From assembly GCA_023382975.1 (NCBI GenBank), contig JAHDXO010000038.1, positions 43,928 through 107,927 on the forward strand: a DNA stretch of 64,000 nucleotides, read 5' to 3'. The notes beneath the pieces were generated by a model that was given only the letters and a program-made list of their open reading frames with translations, had not been told where the DNA came from and made no database searches. The stretch is from Pirellulaceae bacterium (lineage in GTDB: Bacteria > Planctomycetota > Planctomycetia > Pirellulales > Pirellulaceae). Of the stretch, positions 50,088-59,743 are shown in pieces; position 1 is the stretch's first letter, and every line of letters begins with the position of its first letter. The translations under genes and the position numbers were made by a program.

Positions 50088-53000
50088 ATGACGACATGGC
50101 GAATTGCACTTGCGACAGCAGCGATTTTGGGGTTCGGAGCGGAATCGGCGGTTTGCCGCGGGCGGCAGGCGGCGCATCTGCCTGACGGGGTGCGCGCGGT
50201 CTGGGATCTGAACGCGGCAGCGCGCGAGACGACACCGACGCGCGAGCGGGTTTGCATCAACGGGCTATGGCAATGGCAGCCGGCCGATCCGCTCAGCGAC
50301 CGAGTGCCCGAGGGCGACTGGGGCTATTTCAAAGTCCCCGGCGCCTGGCCCGGCATCACCGACTATATGCAGAAGGACTTCCAGACGGTTCACGTGCATC
50401 CCAAGTGGAAGGACACACGCTTGTCCGGCGTTGCGGCAGCTTGGTATCGGCGCGAGATCACAATCCCCGCCGACTGGTCGGGCCGCCGCATCGCCGTCAA
50501 CGCCGAGTACTTGAATTCGTATGCGGTGGTGTACGTGGACGGTCGCCGGGCGGGCGAGGTGCGGTTCCCGGCGGGCGAGGTGGAGATCGGCCCGCTGTGC
50601 CGTCCCGGCGCGACGCAGACGCTCGGCCTGTTGGTCGTGGCGATGCCGCTGCAAGGCGTCCGGCTCTCGTACAACGACAGCAATGCGGCTCGCGAAGCGC
50701 GGGGCTCGGTGGCGCGACGCGGCTTGTGCGGCGACGTCTTCCTGACCGCCACATCTACCACGGCTCGCATCGGCGACATTCAACTGGATACGTCGGTGCG
50801 GAAGCGACAGATCGCGGTCGATGTCCGATTGCTGGATCTCGTGCCGAAGAAGTCCTACTCGCTGCTCGTGGAGGTGGCCGAGCGGGAGCAAACGGTCAAG
50901 ACGTTCACGAGCCATGCGTTCACGGCGGACGACCTCGACGAGGGTCGTGTCCGCGTGACGGAGTCGTGGCTGCCCGAAAAGCTCTGGGACACGCATACGC
51001 CGCAACATCAGTACGACGTGAATGTCTCGTTGCTGGATGCGGACGGCGCCCAACTCGACACGGCTTTGCCAGTGCGAACCGGATTCCGCGAGTTCTGGAT
51101 CGACGGGCGGGATTTCTACCTGAACGGCAGCCGCATCTTTCTGAGCGCGGTGCCGCTGGACAACGCGCAAGTCGGTGCGGCGCTGGCGACGTACGAGGGC
51201 GCGCGGGAGAGTCTGCTGCGATTGCAGAGCTTCGGCATCAACTTCGTCTATACGCACAACTACGATTGCCAGCCGGGATCGCACCTGAGTTTCGCCGAGA
51301 TCCTGCGCGCGGCCGACGACGTGGGGATGTTGGTCGCGCTGTCCCAGCCGCACTTTTCGGATTACGACTGGCAGAAGCCCGACGCCGAGCAGACCAACGG
51401 TTACGCGAAACACGCGGCATTCTACGTGCGCGTGGCGCAGCACCACCCGTCGGTCGTGATGTACGCGACCAGCCACAATGCCACGGGCTACAACGAGGAC
51501 ATGAACCCAGACATGATCGACGGTATCCACGACCAACGCAGCTCGTGGGCGATGAACAACGTGCGGCGGGCGCTGCGCGCCGAGGCCATCGTGCGAGAAC
51601 TCGACCCGGACCGCATCGTCTACCATCATTCGTCGGGCAACCTGAGTCCGATGCACACGAGCAATTTCTATCCGAATTTCGTGCCCGTCCAGGAGCTGTC
51701 CGATTGGTTCGAGCACTGGGCGACGGTGGGCGTCAAGCCGTTTTTTGCCTGCGAATACGGGGCGCCGTTCACTTGGGACTGGGCGATGTACCGGGGTTGG
51801 TTCAAGGGCACCCGCGAATTCGGCAGCGCGGCGGTGCCTTGGGATTTCTGCCTGGCCGAATGGAACTCGCAGTTCCTGGGCGACGTCGCGTTTTCGATCA
51901 GCGATCAAGAGCGGCGCAATCTGCGCTGGGAGGCTGAACGGTTCCGCAGCGGGCGGCTGTGGCACCGCTGGGACTACCCGCATCAACTGGGCTCGACGGA
52001 GTTCGACGAGCGTTATCCGGTGCTGGCTCGCTACCTGGAGCAGAACTGGCGGGCGTTCCGCACGTGGGGCGTATCGGCCATTTCGCCTTGGGAGCACAGC
52101 ATCTTCTGGAAACTGCGGCCGGGGATGGACCGCAACCGCCGCGTCGAACTGACTACCGATTGGCAGCGATTGCAGCGGCCGGGATTCAGCCCGGATTTTC
52201 TGGAGCAGCGGTACGAGCGGATGGATCTGGCTTACGAGCGTGCGGACTGGGTGGCGACACCCGCGGCCGAGGCGATGTACCGGAACAACGGGCCGCTGCT
52301 GGCGTATCTGGCGGGGAAGCACGACCGGTTCACCAGCCAGGACCACATTTTCCTTCCGGGCGAGACCCTCGAGAAGCAGATCGTCGCGCTCAACAACAGC
52401 CGCGTCCCGGTGATCTTTCGGTACGAGTGGGCGTTCGGAGCCGGTCAGGCTGGAAAGCCGGACGTACAGGCCGCGGAGGTTAGGATCGAGACCGGGCAGC
52501 AAGCTCGAATACCGGTGCGCATCGCATTGCCCGACGATCTGGCTCCGGGCATTCGCGAACTGAGCATGACGGCCCGTTTTCGTCCGGTCGACGGGAACGC
52601 TGCTTGGACAGAAGAGACGCAAGAAGACCGGTTGAGCGTCCACGTGCTGCCGCGTCCGGTTGCCTTCGAGCCGGGTCCGATGCTGGGCGATCCAGCCCGC
52701 GTCGCTCTGTTCGATCCGTCGGGCGAGACCGGCAAGCTGTTGGCCTCGCTGGGCGTCCGCTGCCGGAGCATCGCAGCCGAGGCCAATCTGGACGGCTGCG
52801 ATCTGCTGGTGATCGGCCGGGGGGCGTTGTCGGCCGAAGGTCCGGCCCCGGATCTCAGCCGGGTGCGCGATGGTCTGAAGGTCTTGGTCTTCGAGCAGTC
52901 GTCCGAGGCATTGGAGAAGCGGTTGGGGTTCCGCGTGATCGAGTACGGGTTGCGGAACGTGGTGGCGCGCGTGCCGGACCATCCGTTGATGGCCGGATTG

Positions 53001-55031
53001 TCGGAGCAGCATCTGCGCGACTGGCGCGGCGAGGCCACGCTCGTGCCGCCGCGGTTGGATAGCGAGCCCAGTACGCGGTACAACGGGGCGCCGTCGGTGC
53101 GCTGGTGCGGGCTGGAAGTTCCGCGGTTGTGGCGCTGCGGCAATCGCGGCAATGTGGCGTCAGTCTCGATCGAGAAGCCCGCCCGTGGCGACTTCCTGCC
53201 GATCGTCGATGGCGGGTTCAGCTTGCAGTACACGCCGCTGCTCGAATACCGCGAGGGCCGCGGAATGGCCTTGTTCTGCCAGTTGGACGTGACGGGACGC
53301 AGCGAATCCGAACCGGCGGCCGACCGCCTGGTCAGAAACCTGTTGCGATACGTGTCGTCATGGGAACCCGCCGCGTGCCGCCGGGCGCTGTATGCGGGCG
53401 ACCCGTTGGGCCGCGCCCACCTGCAGCAGGCTGGCGTGCCGCTGCAGAATTACGAGGGCGGCGAGTTGACGGACCAGGACGTGCTGATCGTCGCGCCGGG
53501 CGGCGGCGACGTCTTGGCGCCGCACGCGGCGGCCTTAGCGAAGTGGCTCGAACGCGGCGGCCATCTGTTGGCGTGGGAACTGGAAACGTCCGAGGCCAAT
53601 CGCTTCCTGCCGTCGAAGATCGAGACGACGCCGCGCGAACACATCGCCGCGTACTTCGACCCGCCGGGGGTTGGCAGCCTGCTGGCCGGGATCGGCCCGG
53701 CGGATGTTCACAACCGCTCACCTCGCGATCTGCCGCTGGTTACCGGAGGCGCACGCGCAGTCGGCAACGGCGCGTTGGCTCAACAGGATCGAGCGAACGT
53801 CGTGTTCTGCCAACTGGCCCCACACCGAATCAGCCGAGCCGGAGGCGCCGCTCCATCGCTGACGGTTAGCGACCGGGAAACCGTCGACGGCAAGCACAGC
53901 GCCCTAGTCGTCCTCGGCACAGTGCCGTGGGCCCAATTCGGCCAGAAGGTGGCTGCCAGTCAGGTCGGCAAGACGTACACCTTGGCCGTGTTCGTCAAGA
54001 GCGATGGCGATCCCGTGACGTTGCGATTGGAGATGGAACGGGCCGGATCTCCGTGGGACCGGGTATTCCGAGGCGAAGAGACGTCGGTCGAAGGCGAATC
54101 GTGGCAGGAGCTGCACGTCACGTTCCGGGTCGAGAAAGCGTACCCGGAGGGTTGGCAAGCTTACCTGCACTGCGGCCAGGAAGGGGCTCGCTTCCGGGCC
54201 GATCTGTTTCGATTGTATGAGGGTCCGTACGTTCCCGGACGACCGGACGCTGAGGACCGAGAGGCGCCGACCAGCACCAATCTGATGACCAATTCCAGTT
54301 TCGAGTCCGGAACGGCCCCCTGGTTTTTCACTTGGCCCACCGAACAGCAGAATCTGCGGCGGACATACCGACGATCGTCGTTCCTGGTAAACCGTCTGTT
54401 GGCCAACATGGGCGTTGCGGGCGAGACGCCGCTGTTGTCCCGCTTTGCGACTCCGGCCAGCGGTGCGACGGGCGAATCGATCGTGCGCAACGGTGATTTC
54501 CGCCGGTCCCAGGGCGATGCTGCCCCCGACGACTGGCAGTTTGTCTCCGAAGCGAAACAAGCGACGTGGGGATTGGAAGCGGAGGGGCCGGATTCCACGA
54601 AGCGCGTCCTGCGCCTCTCGCGTCCCGAATCGACGGGGCAGGATCGGGCCAGCGTCATGCTCGCCCAGCACGACGTACCGGTCCAGGCCGGCCAATGGTA
54701 TCGCATGCGCTTGCGAGCCAGAGCAGAGGGGTTAACTGCCGACGGCGTGACTCTGGCGCTGCAGAACACGCAGAGTTGGCAGTCGCTGTTCGATTACCAG
54801 CGTTTCAACCCCGAGCCGACTTGGAAGGAATTTACGTTTCTGGTCCAGGCCAATGCGACCGCCGAATCTCGGACGCGATTCCAGATCTGGCACGGATCAA
54901 CGGGTACGCTCTGGCTGGCCGACGTGAGCATGACGCCCTGCGATCCCCCGACCCAGGGCCGCTGGACCAGCGGCCTGTACGCCGACCTGCCACAAGAATG
55001 GGACGATCCCTATCGCTTCTTCCGGTGGTGA
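50088..55031 (+). CDS. Very large exported GH2-like glycosidase with C-terminal binding modules
   Basis: 1,647 residues; ATG at 50088 follows GGAGG by six bases, with a signal peptide (IALATAAILGFGAES). Residues about 50-235 form a GH2 N-terminal sugar-binding sandwich (WYRREITIPADWSGRRIAV, SYAVVYVDGRRAGEVRF). A beta-sandwich and a TIM-barrel region with FYLNGSRIFLSAVPLDN, LLRLQSFGINFVYTHNYD, HPSVVMYATSHNATGYNED and KPFFACEYGAPFTWDW follow, the last Glu fitting the GH2 nucleophile. After about 860 there are GATase/ThuA-like segments. Two carbohydrate-binding-like sandwiches end the protein (about 1270-1390 and 1465-1620). The length is far above usual GH2 enzymes. Probably acts on a complex extracellular glycan. 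Confidence 0.88.
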   Translation: MTTWRIALATAAILGFGAESAVCRGRQAAHLPDGVRAVWDLNAAARETTPTRERVCINGLWQWQPADPLSDRVPEGDWGYFKVPGAWPGITDYMQKDFQTVHVHPKWKDTRLSGVAAAWYRREITIPADWSGRRIAVNAEYLNSYAVVYVDGRRAGEVRFPAGEVEIGPLCRPGATQTLGLLVVAMPLQGVRLSYNDSNAAREARGSVARRGLCGDVFLTATSTTARIGDIQLDTSVRKRQIAVDVRLLDLVPKKSYSLLVEVAEREQTVKTFTSHAFTADDLDEGRVRVTESWLPEKLWDTHTPQHQYDVNVSLLDADGAQLDTALPVRTGFREFWIDGRDFYLNGSRIFLSAVPLDNAQVGAALATYEGARESLLRLQSFGINFVYTHNYDCQPGSHLSFAEILRAADDVGMLVALSQPHFSDYDWQKPDAEQTNGYAKHAAFYVRVAQHHPSVVMYATSHNATGYNEDMNPDMIDGIHDQRSSWAMNNVRRALRAEAIVRELDPDRIVYHHSSGNLSPMHTSNFYPNFVPVQELSDWFEHWATVGVKPFFACEYGAPFTWDWAMYRGWFKGTREFGSAAVPWDFCLAEWNSQFLGDVAFSISDQERRNLRWEAERFRSGRLWHRWDYPHQLGSTEFDERYPVLARYLEQNWRAFRTWGVSAISPWEHSIFWKLRPGMDRNRRVELTTDWQRLQRPGFSPDFLEQRYERMDLAYERADWVATPAAEAMYRNNGPLLAYLAGKHDRFTSQDHIFLPGETLEKQIVALNNSRVPVIFRYEWAFGAGQAGKPDVQAAEVRIETGQQARIPVRIALPDDLAPGIRELSMTARFRPVDGNAAWTEETQEDRLSVHVLPRPVAFEPGPMLGDPARVALFDPSGETGKLLASLGVRCRSIAAEANLDGCDLLVIGRGALSAEGPAPDLSRVRDGLKVLVFEQSSEALEKRLGFRVIEYGLRNVVARVPDHPLMAGLSEQHLRDWRGEATLVPPRLDSEPSTRYNGAPSVRWCGLEVPRLWRCGNRGNVASVSIEKPARGDFLPIVDGGFSLQYTPLLEYREGRGMALFCQLDVTGRSESEPAADRLVRNLLRYVSSWEPAACRRALYAGDPLGRAHLQQAGVPLQNYEGGELTDQDVLIVAPGGGDVLAPHAAALAKWLERGGHLLAWELETSEANRFLPSKIETTPREHIAAYFDPPGVGSLLAGIGPADVHNRSPRDLPLVTGGARAVGNGALAQQDRANVVFCQLAPHRISRAGGAAPSLTVSDRETVDGKHSALVVLGTVPWAQFGQKVAASQVGKTYTLAVFVKSDGDPVTLRLEMERAGSPWDRVFRGEETSVEGESWQELHVTFRVEKAYPEGWQAYLHCGQEGARFRADLFRLYEGPYVPGRPDAEDREAPTSTNLMTNSSFESGTAPWFFTWPTEQQNLRRTYRRSSFLVNRLLANMGVAGETPLLSRFATPASGATGESIVRNGDFRRSQGDAAPDDWQFVSEAKQATWGLEAEGPDSTKRVLRLSRPESTGQDRASVMLAQHDVPVQAGQWYRMRLRARAEGLTADGVTLALQNTQSWQSLFDYQRFNPEPTWKEFTFLVQANATAESRTRFQIWHGSTGTLWLADVSMTPCDPPTQGRWTSGLYADLPQEWDDPYRFFRW

Positions 55032-55053
55032 CGTTTCGATCCTATGTCCGAAA

Positions 55054-55377
55054 TTATTCTGCCCTGGATGTTCGTCCCACCGGAAATTCTGAACACGAAT
55101 CTTCGCCCATCTTCGCGAATGGTCTCTCGCTTCGGTCAAGGATTGTTTGCCCCCGTTTGCGGCACCAGCGGCGGATGCGGAGGGCGAGGGCGGCGAGGGC
55201 GGACGCGCACAGCAGGGCGGTGCGCATTACAAGCTGGTCGGTCGAGACCGCGGGGCCGTTGGCCCAGTACAGCAGCGGCCACAGCACCAGCATCGTCCAG
55301 CAGGCCAGCTCGATCCAACCCAGCAACTCGTCGTTGCTCAGCGGCGCATCGGATGAGGAAGGCACTCGATCGTTCAT
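55054..55377 (-). CDS. Small membrane protein coupled to the LAB_N gene
   Basis: 107 residues. The ATG at 55377 overlaps the preceding TGA (ATGA) and has GGGAGG nine bases upstream, so translation is coupled. Two hydrophobic helices are seen, WIELACWTMLVLWPLLYWA and a second with LVMRTALLCASALAALALRI, followed by a basic RRWCRKRGQ tail. Function unknown; the coupling suggests it partners the LAB_N protein. Confidence 0.7.
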   Translation of the reverse strand: MNDRVPSSSDAPLSNDELLGWIELACWTMLVLWPLLYWANGPAVSTDQLVMRTALLCASALAALALRIRRWCRKRGQTILDRSERPFAKMGEDSCSEFPVGRTSRAE

Positions 55378-55913
55378 TGTGTTGTTCCTCCCGCCGGTTG
55401 TCTCGCGGCGCGAATGAAAACCAGGTTGCGGCCGTAGATCAGGCAGTTCAGCCCTTGACCGATGATAATCGGCCAGGCCAGCAGCGCCCAGCCGTACAGC
55501 AACAAGAGCAGGCCGCCGACGATCGACAGCCACCAGAAGATTTCGGGGATCACACTCGCCCGCGCGCGCTCCGAAGCGATCCACTGCAGCAAGAACCGCA
55601 ATCCGAAAGCACCTTGGCCGGCAAAGCCCAGCAGCAGCACCGGCAGCGCATTGTCGTTGGTCGGCACGGCGCAACCGCACTCGGGGCAGTCAAACGTGCG
55701 CGTCGGCAGCCACGAGCGCGAACGCGGCGGGACTCCCGAGGCGGACACAAGAACGCTTGTTGGTCCACACGGCCGCGTGGTCTTCGCGGCTCGTTGCACC
55801 CCACCCCCCAGCAGCGCAGCGACCAGCGCGCCTGCAGCGAACGCGACAACCAGCGGAAAATTTGAACTCCTCTTTGACGGATTCGGAGCATCCACGAGCC
55901 TTCGGTTCGACAT
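55374..55913 (-). CDS. LAB_N-domain membrane protein
   Basis: 179 residues. After an N-terminal helix (PLVVAFAAGALVAALLGGG) and a loop with a Cys pair (CPECGC), the C-terminal 75 residues match the LAB_N domain (lipid-A-disaccharide synthase N-terminal-like). The blocks are GFAGQGAFGLRFLLQWIASE, IPEIFWWLSIVGGLLLLLYG, PIIIGQGLNCLIYGRNLVF. Such proteins, without the LpxB catalytic part, are linked to lipid glycosylation or flipping. The CPECGC loop is unusual. It is divergent from the 56-kb operon and overlaps the next gene. Confidence 0.82.
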   Translation of the reverse strand: MSNRRLVDAPNPSKRSSNFPLVVAFAAGALVAALLGGGVQRAAKTTRPCGPTSVLVSASGVPPRSRSWLPTRTFDCPECGCAVPTNDNALPVLLLGFAGQGAFGLRFLLQWIASERARASVIPEIFWWLSIVGGLLLLLYGWALLAWPIIIGQGLNCLIYGRNLVFIRAARQPAGGTTQ

Positions 55914-56108
55914 GCTTCACCCCCAACTTCGCAACGGATCTTCTTTCCTACCGCTGATTGCGCGACAAGCTGGACCAGCACATTTTTTAGGTTGGCGGGC
56001 GCGAACGGTCAATCATCGGCGGAGAGACTCAAGGACGGAAACGCGGGAACCTGAAATAAAGCAGGAGCCGGGCCCAAAAATTTTTCCCGATTTTTTGGAA
56101 AATAATCC

Positions 56109-56136
56109 TTGACCTCATTTCGAACATCGGTATAAG
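56109..56136 (+). promoter_or_regulatory. Sigma70-like promoter for the DUF1573/prepilin operon
   Basis: TTGACC (56109-56114) and TATAAG (56131-56136) are separated by 16 bases and followed by a likely start around 56143. It sits in an AT-rich patch upstream of eight codirectional genes and is one of the few convincing promoters in the window. Confidence 0.55.
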
Positions 56137-56222
56137 TAACACTGCAAGGACAGCCCATCACTTACGGGGCATGGAAGCGAAACCGTTCCGAGTGACGACT
56201 CATCTAGGACGAAAACCGCAGT

Positions 56223-56246
56223 CGGAGAGCTGAATTGGGCTCTCCG
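56223..56246 (+). promoter_or_regulatory. Leader hairpin before the MauE-like gene
   Basis: CGGAGAGC (56223-56230) and GCTCTCCG (56239-56246) form a perfect 8-bp stem with an eight-base loop, 22 bases before the ATG at 56268. It lies in the transcribed leader and could influence initiation of the first gene. No riboswitch class is recognised. Confidence 0.45.
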
Positions 56247-56267
56247 GATGTCGAAAACCAGTCCGCA

Positions 56268-57410
56268 ATGGGGGTCAAGTGCAATGCAATTCTTGCAGGG
56301 GGGGGCGCTAGTCGTCCCGCGTGGTTGGTTTGTTTCTCGGCCGTGACGCGTTCGGTGGGGACGTTTCACTGGGCGACGCCGATGGTGGCCCTGGTATTGC
56401 TGGTCGCGGCCGTGCTGAAGGCTCATCAACTGGCCACCGAACCAATATTCGGCGCCGGCCTGCTCGAGTCCCGGTGGCTGCTGGTTGCCGTCGTGCAGTA
56501 CGAACTGTTCCTGGCCTTCTGGCTCTTCTCCGGCCTGTTTCCGCGAACGGCATGGTGGTTCGCGATCGGTACGTTCGGGTTGTTTGCCGTGGTCTCCGGC
56601 GCAAAGGCGCTTGCGGGCGAACCCACCTGCGGCTGCTTCGGCCGAGTGCCGACCAGTCCTTGGTTGTCGCTGTCGATCAACCTGGCGGCGATTGTCGCGC
56701 TGACCCAAAGCCGGCTGACTACTGGACGGCCTAGTGCTGGCGCCGTTGATGCATGTCCGACGCGTGCCTCCAGCCAAGAAGTCGGACCAAGCAGAGAGCC
56801 GGCTCCCGCGGGCAACCAAGCGTCTCGTTGGTTGTGCGGCACCTGGATCTTGGCTGCGACGGGCTTGGCGACGGTCGCTTTTTCAAAGTCGGCGACCAAC
56901 GAACTTCCGGGCATCGGCCGAAGAGTAGGCGATTCCGTCATCATCGAGCCGGAGAAGATGGTCGGGCAACCGTTCACATTGGCACATTACATCGATATCG
57001 GAGAGCAGCTCAACCGAGGGCGATGGCTTGTAGTGCTATATCGCACCGATTGTCCGAGATGTCGAAAACTGCAGGACGACTTGGCAAAGATCACGATACC
57101 GCCGGGACGACGAATTCAGATCGCCTGCCTATCTGTGGGAAACCGCCCGCAGCAAACTGACTACGTCGAAGGCGCCGCAAGAGATTTGGGGTTTATCACG
57201 GGGACGCTATCCGGGCCGTTCGATTGGCTCGTAAATGTGCCCCTGTATATTTCGATTGACGAGAACGCGGTAGTTGCCGTTGCCACTTCGATCGAAACGA
57301 CTTCGCCCACTTTTACTGCGCGCCAGCGGCCTATTCGATTCAACTCTAGTCGAAACTCCGCTCTGTTCCTTGATTGGTCGTCCACGGAATTCTATGGCGG
57401 GAGATCGTGA
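56268..57410 (+). CDS. MauE-like membrane protein fused to a thioredoxin-like domain
   Basis: 380 residues if ATG 56268 is used. The N-terminal part has four membrane segments (WATPMVALVLLVAAVLK, WLLVAVVQYELFLAFWLFSG, FAIGTFGLFAVVSGAKALAG, WLSLSINLAAIVALT) and PTCGCFG, the DoxX/MauE-type redox pattern. A further helix (WILAATGLATVAF) leads to an exported domain with YRTDCPRCRKLQ near residue 260, a CPRC thiol pair in thioredoxin-like context. This suggests thiol-disulfide transfer across the membrane. A poly-G tract (56298-56305) lies early in the gene. The start has no good ribosome site; a TTG at 56235 also opens the frame. Confidence 0.85.
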   Translation: MGVKCNAILAGGGASRPAWLVCFSAVTRSVGTFHWATPMVALVLLVAAVLKAHQLATEPIFGAGLLESRWLLVAVVQYELFLAFWLFSGLFPRTAWWFAIGTFGLFAVVSGAKALAGEPTCGCFGRVPTSPWLSLSINLAAIVALTQSRLTTGRPSAGAVDACPTRASSQEVGPSREPAPAGNQASRWLCGTWILAATGLATVAFSKSATNELPGIGRRVGDSVIIEPEKMVGQPFTLAHYIDIGEQLNRGRWLVVLYRTDCPRCRKLQDDLAKITIPPGRRIQIACLSVGNRPQQTDYVEGAARDLGFITGTLSGPFDWLVNVPLYISIDENAVVAVATSIETTSPTFTARQRPIRFNSSRNSALFLDWSSTEFYGGRS

Positions 57411-58498
57411 TGAATGCTCGCATCCGACGCGTCCTGGACAATCGCATCTGGTTAACCTGTCTCTTTGGGGGCATGCTTGCCTTAGGCATATTTGCCGGAA
57501 CAACCGATCTCTCTGCTACCAGGACCGGCATCGAAATTCGCGAGGGCGATCTTGACCTGGGGGATGTGTGGATCGTAAGCAAGCACCAGCACTCGGCGCT
57601 GCTGAAGAACGCAAGTCGCTTGGCGCTTCAGATCGAGGGCTTCTACACGTCGTGCCAATGCACGTCCGTGTACCCAGAGCAGATTCACCTGGCTCCCGGC
57701 GCAGAATCCTTGGTTCAGTTCACTTTCGACCTCTCGGCGACCGTACCCGTGAATTGGGCAGACGGGGCGCCATTTGAGATTGACGTACGCCCCGTGATCA
57801 GCGGCGATGGAACCACAATCCCAGCTTGGAGCTTTCGGGGTAGGGCCAGGCATTTCTTCACGAACTTACGAGGCTCGCTCCTGCTTGACGCCAATCAGTT
57901 GATCCAATCCCCTACCCGACGACTTTCCGCTACCGTCGAACTGCAACCAAGTGCTGCACTGGAGGAAGTGCATGCGTGGACGGACCACCCGTTTACCGAT
58001 GTGACGGCCGCGATTGTCGAACATCGGGTCCGATTGAGCTTCGACTTCGCGAGCGCCACGCCGGCTGAAGCACATGACTTCCTGGTATTCCTGAGTGCGT
58101 CGCTAAGAAATGGGACAAAGCTCGATGGTCTTTCTATCAGAACAATCGCCCCGATCAACGACGAGTGGGTAGTACTGCCAAACGTGGTGGCATTTGGGTT
58201 GCTTTCCCCCGGAGAAACGGCCACGGCGGAAGCTCGCATTGCTTCCCGCCTGGGTACGCCGGTTTTGAGTGTACGTCCCGATTCACTCCCCGTGGACAAC
58301 CCGGCTGTCGTCTCGACGATTTCGCTGGAAAATGACTGCGCGGTGGTACTCATTTGCATTACGCCCGAAAAGACACCCGGCTTTTACAATCACCTGCTCG
58401 AGTTTCGCATAACAGGAGCCAAGGCGTCGAGTGAGGCTTCTGTGAAAATCCCAGTCACCTATCAGGTGATTGCTGGGGCTAACCGCATTCGTTTGTGA
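57410..58498 (+). CDS. DUF1573-domain exported protein (copy 1)
   Basis: 362 residues; ATG at 57410 shares one base with the preceding stop and has GGGAG nearby. An N-terminal hydrophobic segment (LTCLFGGMLALGIFAG) anchors or exports it. Residues about 40-140 are DUF1573-like (ASH/Ig fold): LDLGDVWIVSKHQHSALLKN, FYTSCQCTSVYPEQIHLAPG. The CQC pair is the characteristic Cys motif of this domain. Further Ig-like beta sequence follows (WVVLPNVVAFGLLSPGETAT). Its paralogue is at 61317-62540. Position after a MauE-Trx gene suggests the Cys pair is redox-controlled. Confidence 0.82.
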   Translation: MNARIRRVLDNRIWLTCLFGGMLALGIFAGTTDLSATRTGIEIREGDLDLGDVWIVSKHQHSALLKNASRLALQIEGFYTSCQCTSVYPEQIHLAPGAESLVQFTFDLSATVPVNWADGAPFEIDVRPVISGDGTTIPAWSFRGRARHFFTNLRGSLLLDANQLIQSPTRRLSATVELQPSAALEEVHAWTDHPFTDVTAAIVEHRVRLSFDFASATPAEAHDFLVFLSASLRNGTKLDGLSIRTIAPINDEWVVLPNVVAFGLLSPGETATAEARIASRLGTPVLSVRPDSLPVDNPAVVSTISLENDCAVVLICITPEKTPGFYNHLLEFRITGAKASSEASVKIPVTYQVIAGANRIRL

Positions 58499-58519
58499 CA
58501 CAAGCTGAGGAGCTCTTCG

Positions 58520-59695
58520 ATGAGGCAGAGTACATACATGAGTCGTGTATCGGCATTTGGAGCGTCTGCGCCGCCGGCCGCGCAGATCGCACTTGGCAGC
58601 GTCTTCGTCATGATCGCTTGCGCCTGCCCGACGCTTGGAGAGGTAACGATTCGCGATATCGAAGCGCACTGGAAGGAACGAGAAAAGCGGATGCCTTGCT
58701 TGAAGCTCAACTGGACGGAGTCCCGGTTTTACCGAAGAGGGGCATTCACTGACGGACGTTCCCCGTTTGGAGAAGGTGCTGGTGGCACTTGGCCCGCGGA
58801 AGATACAGTCGTCGAGTTCACGCGATCCCTTCTATACGACGGTGGCCGATTGCGATTCAACGATGATGGACGATACCTCTCCCCTACCCCGGATGGACGA
58901 CGAGCTTTTCTGAGGATTCAAACCACAAAGACATGGAATCTCAGGGAATTTCGGATGTTTCAAGATCGTGAATACTGGCATAACCCCGGACAGATCAGTG
59001 CGCATCATCGCGACATTCACGGGGACGCACAATTTCGACCGCCAATGCTCGCCTGTTGGCCTCTCGGTGCATCCAATGGAATTCCTTTAGACGCGTATCG
59101 CATCGGCCGTACTTTCTCACTGGGAGGAACCGACCTTGTGGTGCTAGAGAAAGTACGGCGAATGGAGCATGATAGTGATGCGGAATTGTGGGTCGAGAGA
59201 GCGGCGCCATTCCTGCTGGTTCGGGCGCGCGGGTACAGCGGGATGCTTCTCGCATCGGAGCTAACGATCGAGTACGTCCGTCCAGCATCTGGACAGGCCT
59301 ATCCACACAGATGGAAGCGGATCTTCTTTGCTGAAGACGGGGGCTATGAGATGACCGCTGAGGCCAGCGTGACTTCGCACGACTTCGAACCGACTGTGAA
59401 TGACCGGGATTTTCACATCGAGTTTCCCCCGAATACTTGGGTTTGGGATCGACGACCGGGAGAACCAGAACAATACATTTTGCGAGAAGACGGGAGTAGG
59501 AGAGTCATACTCTTGGACGAATTGCGACGGGGCGCGACCTACCAGGATCTCCTGGAGACTGAGTCGGGTAAGGCTGCACATGGCAAAGTGACCTCACCGA
59601 AAAAGTCCGCAGTGCGCCTAACGACTCCGCTGATCGTAGCGGCGCTGTGCGTATCGGCGTTCTTCGTCTGGAAGGGAGCGCGAACGCCTGAGTAA
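58520..59695 (+). CDS. Exported protein with C-terminal membrane helix (paralogue A)
   Basis: 391 residues; ATG at 58520 follows GAGGAG by eight bases. A hydrophobic segment (IALGSVFVMIACACPTLGE) acts as a signal or lipoprotein-like leader. The region VTIRDIEAHWKEREKRM then CLKLNWTESRFYR aligns with paralogue B at 62611-63882. The C-terminal part, FHIEFPPNTWVWDRRPGE and YILREDGSRRVILLDELRR, aligns with B's FAVNFPANTLVAD and YLVRADGTKRLVLANEMRR. A final helix (LIVAALCVSAFFVWKG) anchors it. No enzyme motif is visible. The overall beta-rich pattern recalls lipoprotein-carrier (LolA/LolB-like) folds, but this is only a guess. Confidence 0.8.
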   Translation: MRQSTYMSRVSAFGASAPPAAQIALGSVFVMIACACPTLGEVTIRDIEAHWKEREKRMPCLKLNWTESRFYRRGAFTDGRSPFGEGAGGTWPAEDTVVEFTRSLLYDGGRLRFNDDGRYLSPTPDGRRAFLRIQTTKTWNLREFRMFQDREYWHNPGQISAHHRDIHGDAQFRPPMLACWPLGASNGIPLDAYRIGRTFSLGGTDLVVLEKVRRMEHDSDAELWVERAAPFLLVRARGYSGMLLASELTIEYVRPASGQAYPHRWKRIFFAEDGGYEMTAEASVTSHDFEPTVNDRDFHIEFPPNTWVWDRRPGEPEQYILREDGSRRVILLDELRRGATYQDLLETESGKAAHGKVTSPKKSAVRLTTPLIVAALCVSAFFVWKGARTPE

Positions 59696-59743
59696 TGGTG
59701 GGTTGTGTATGTTGTGTCATAGCTTGGAAATGGAGGATGTGCG

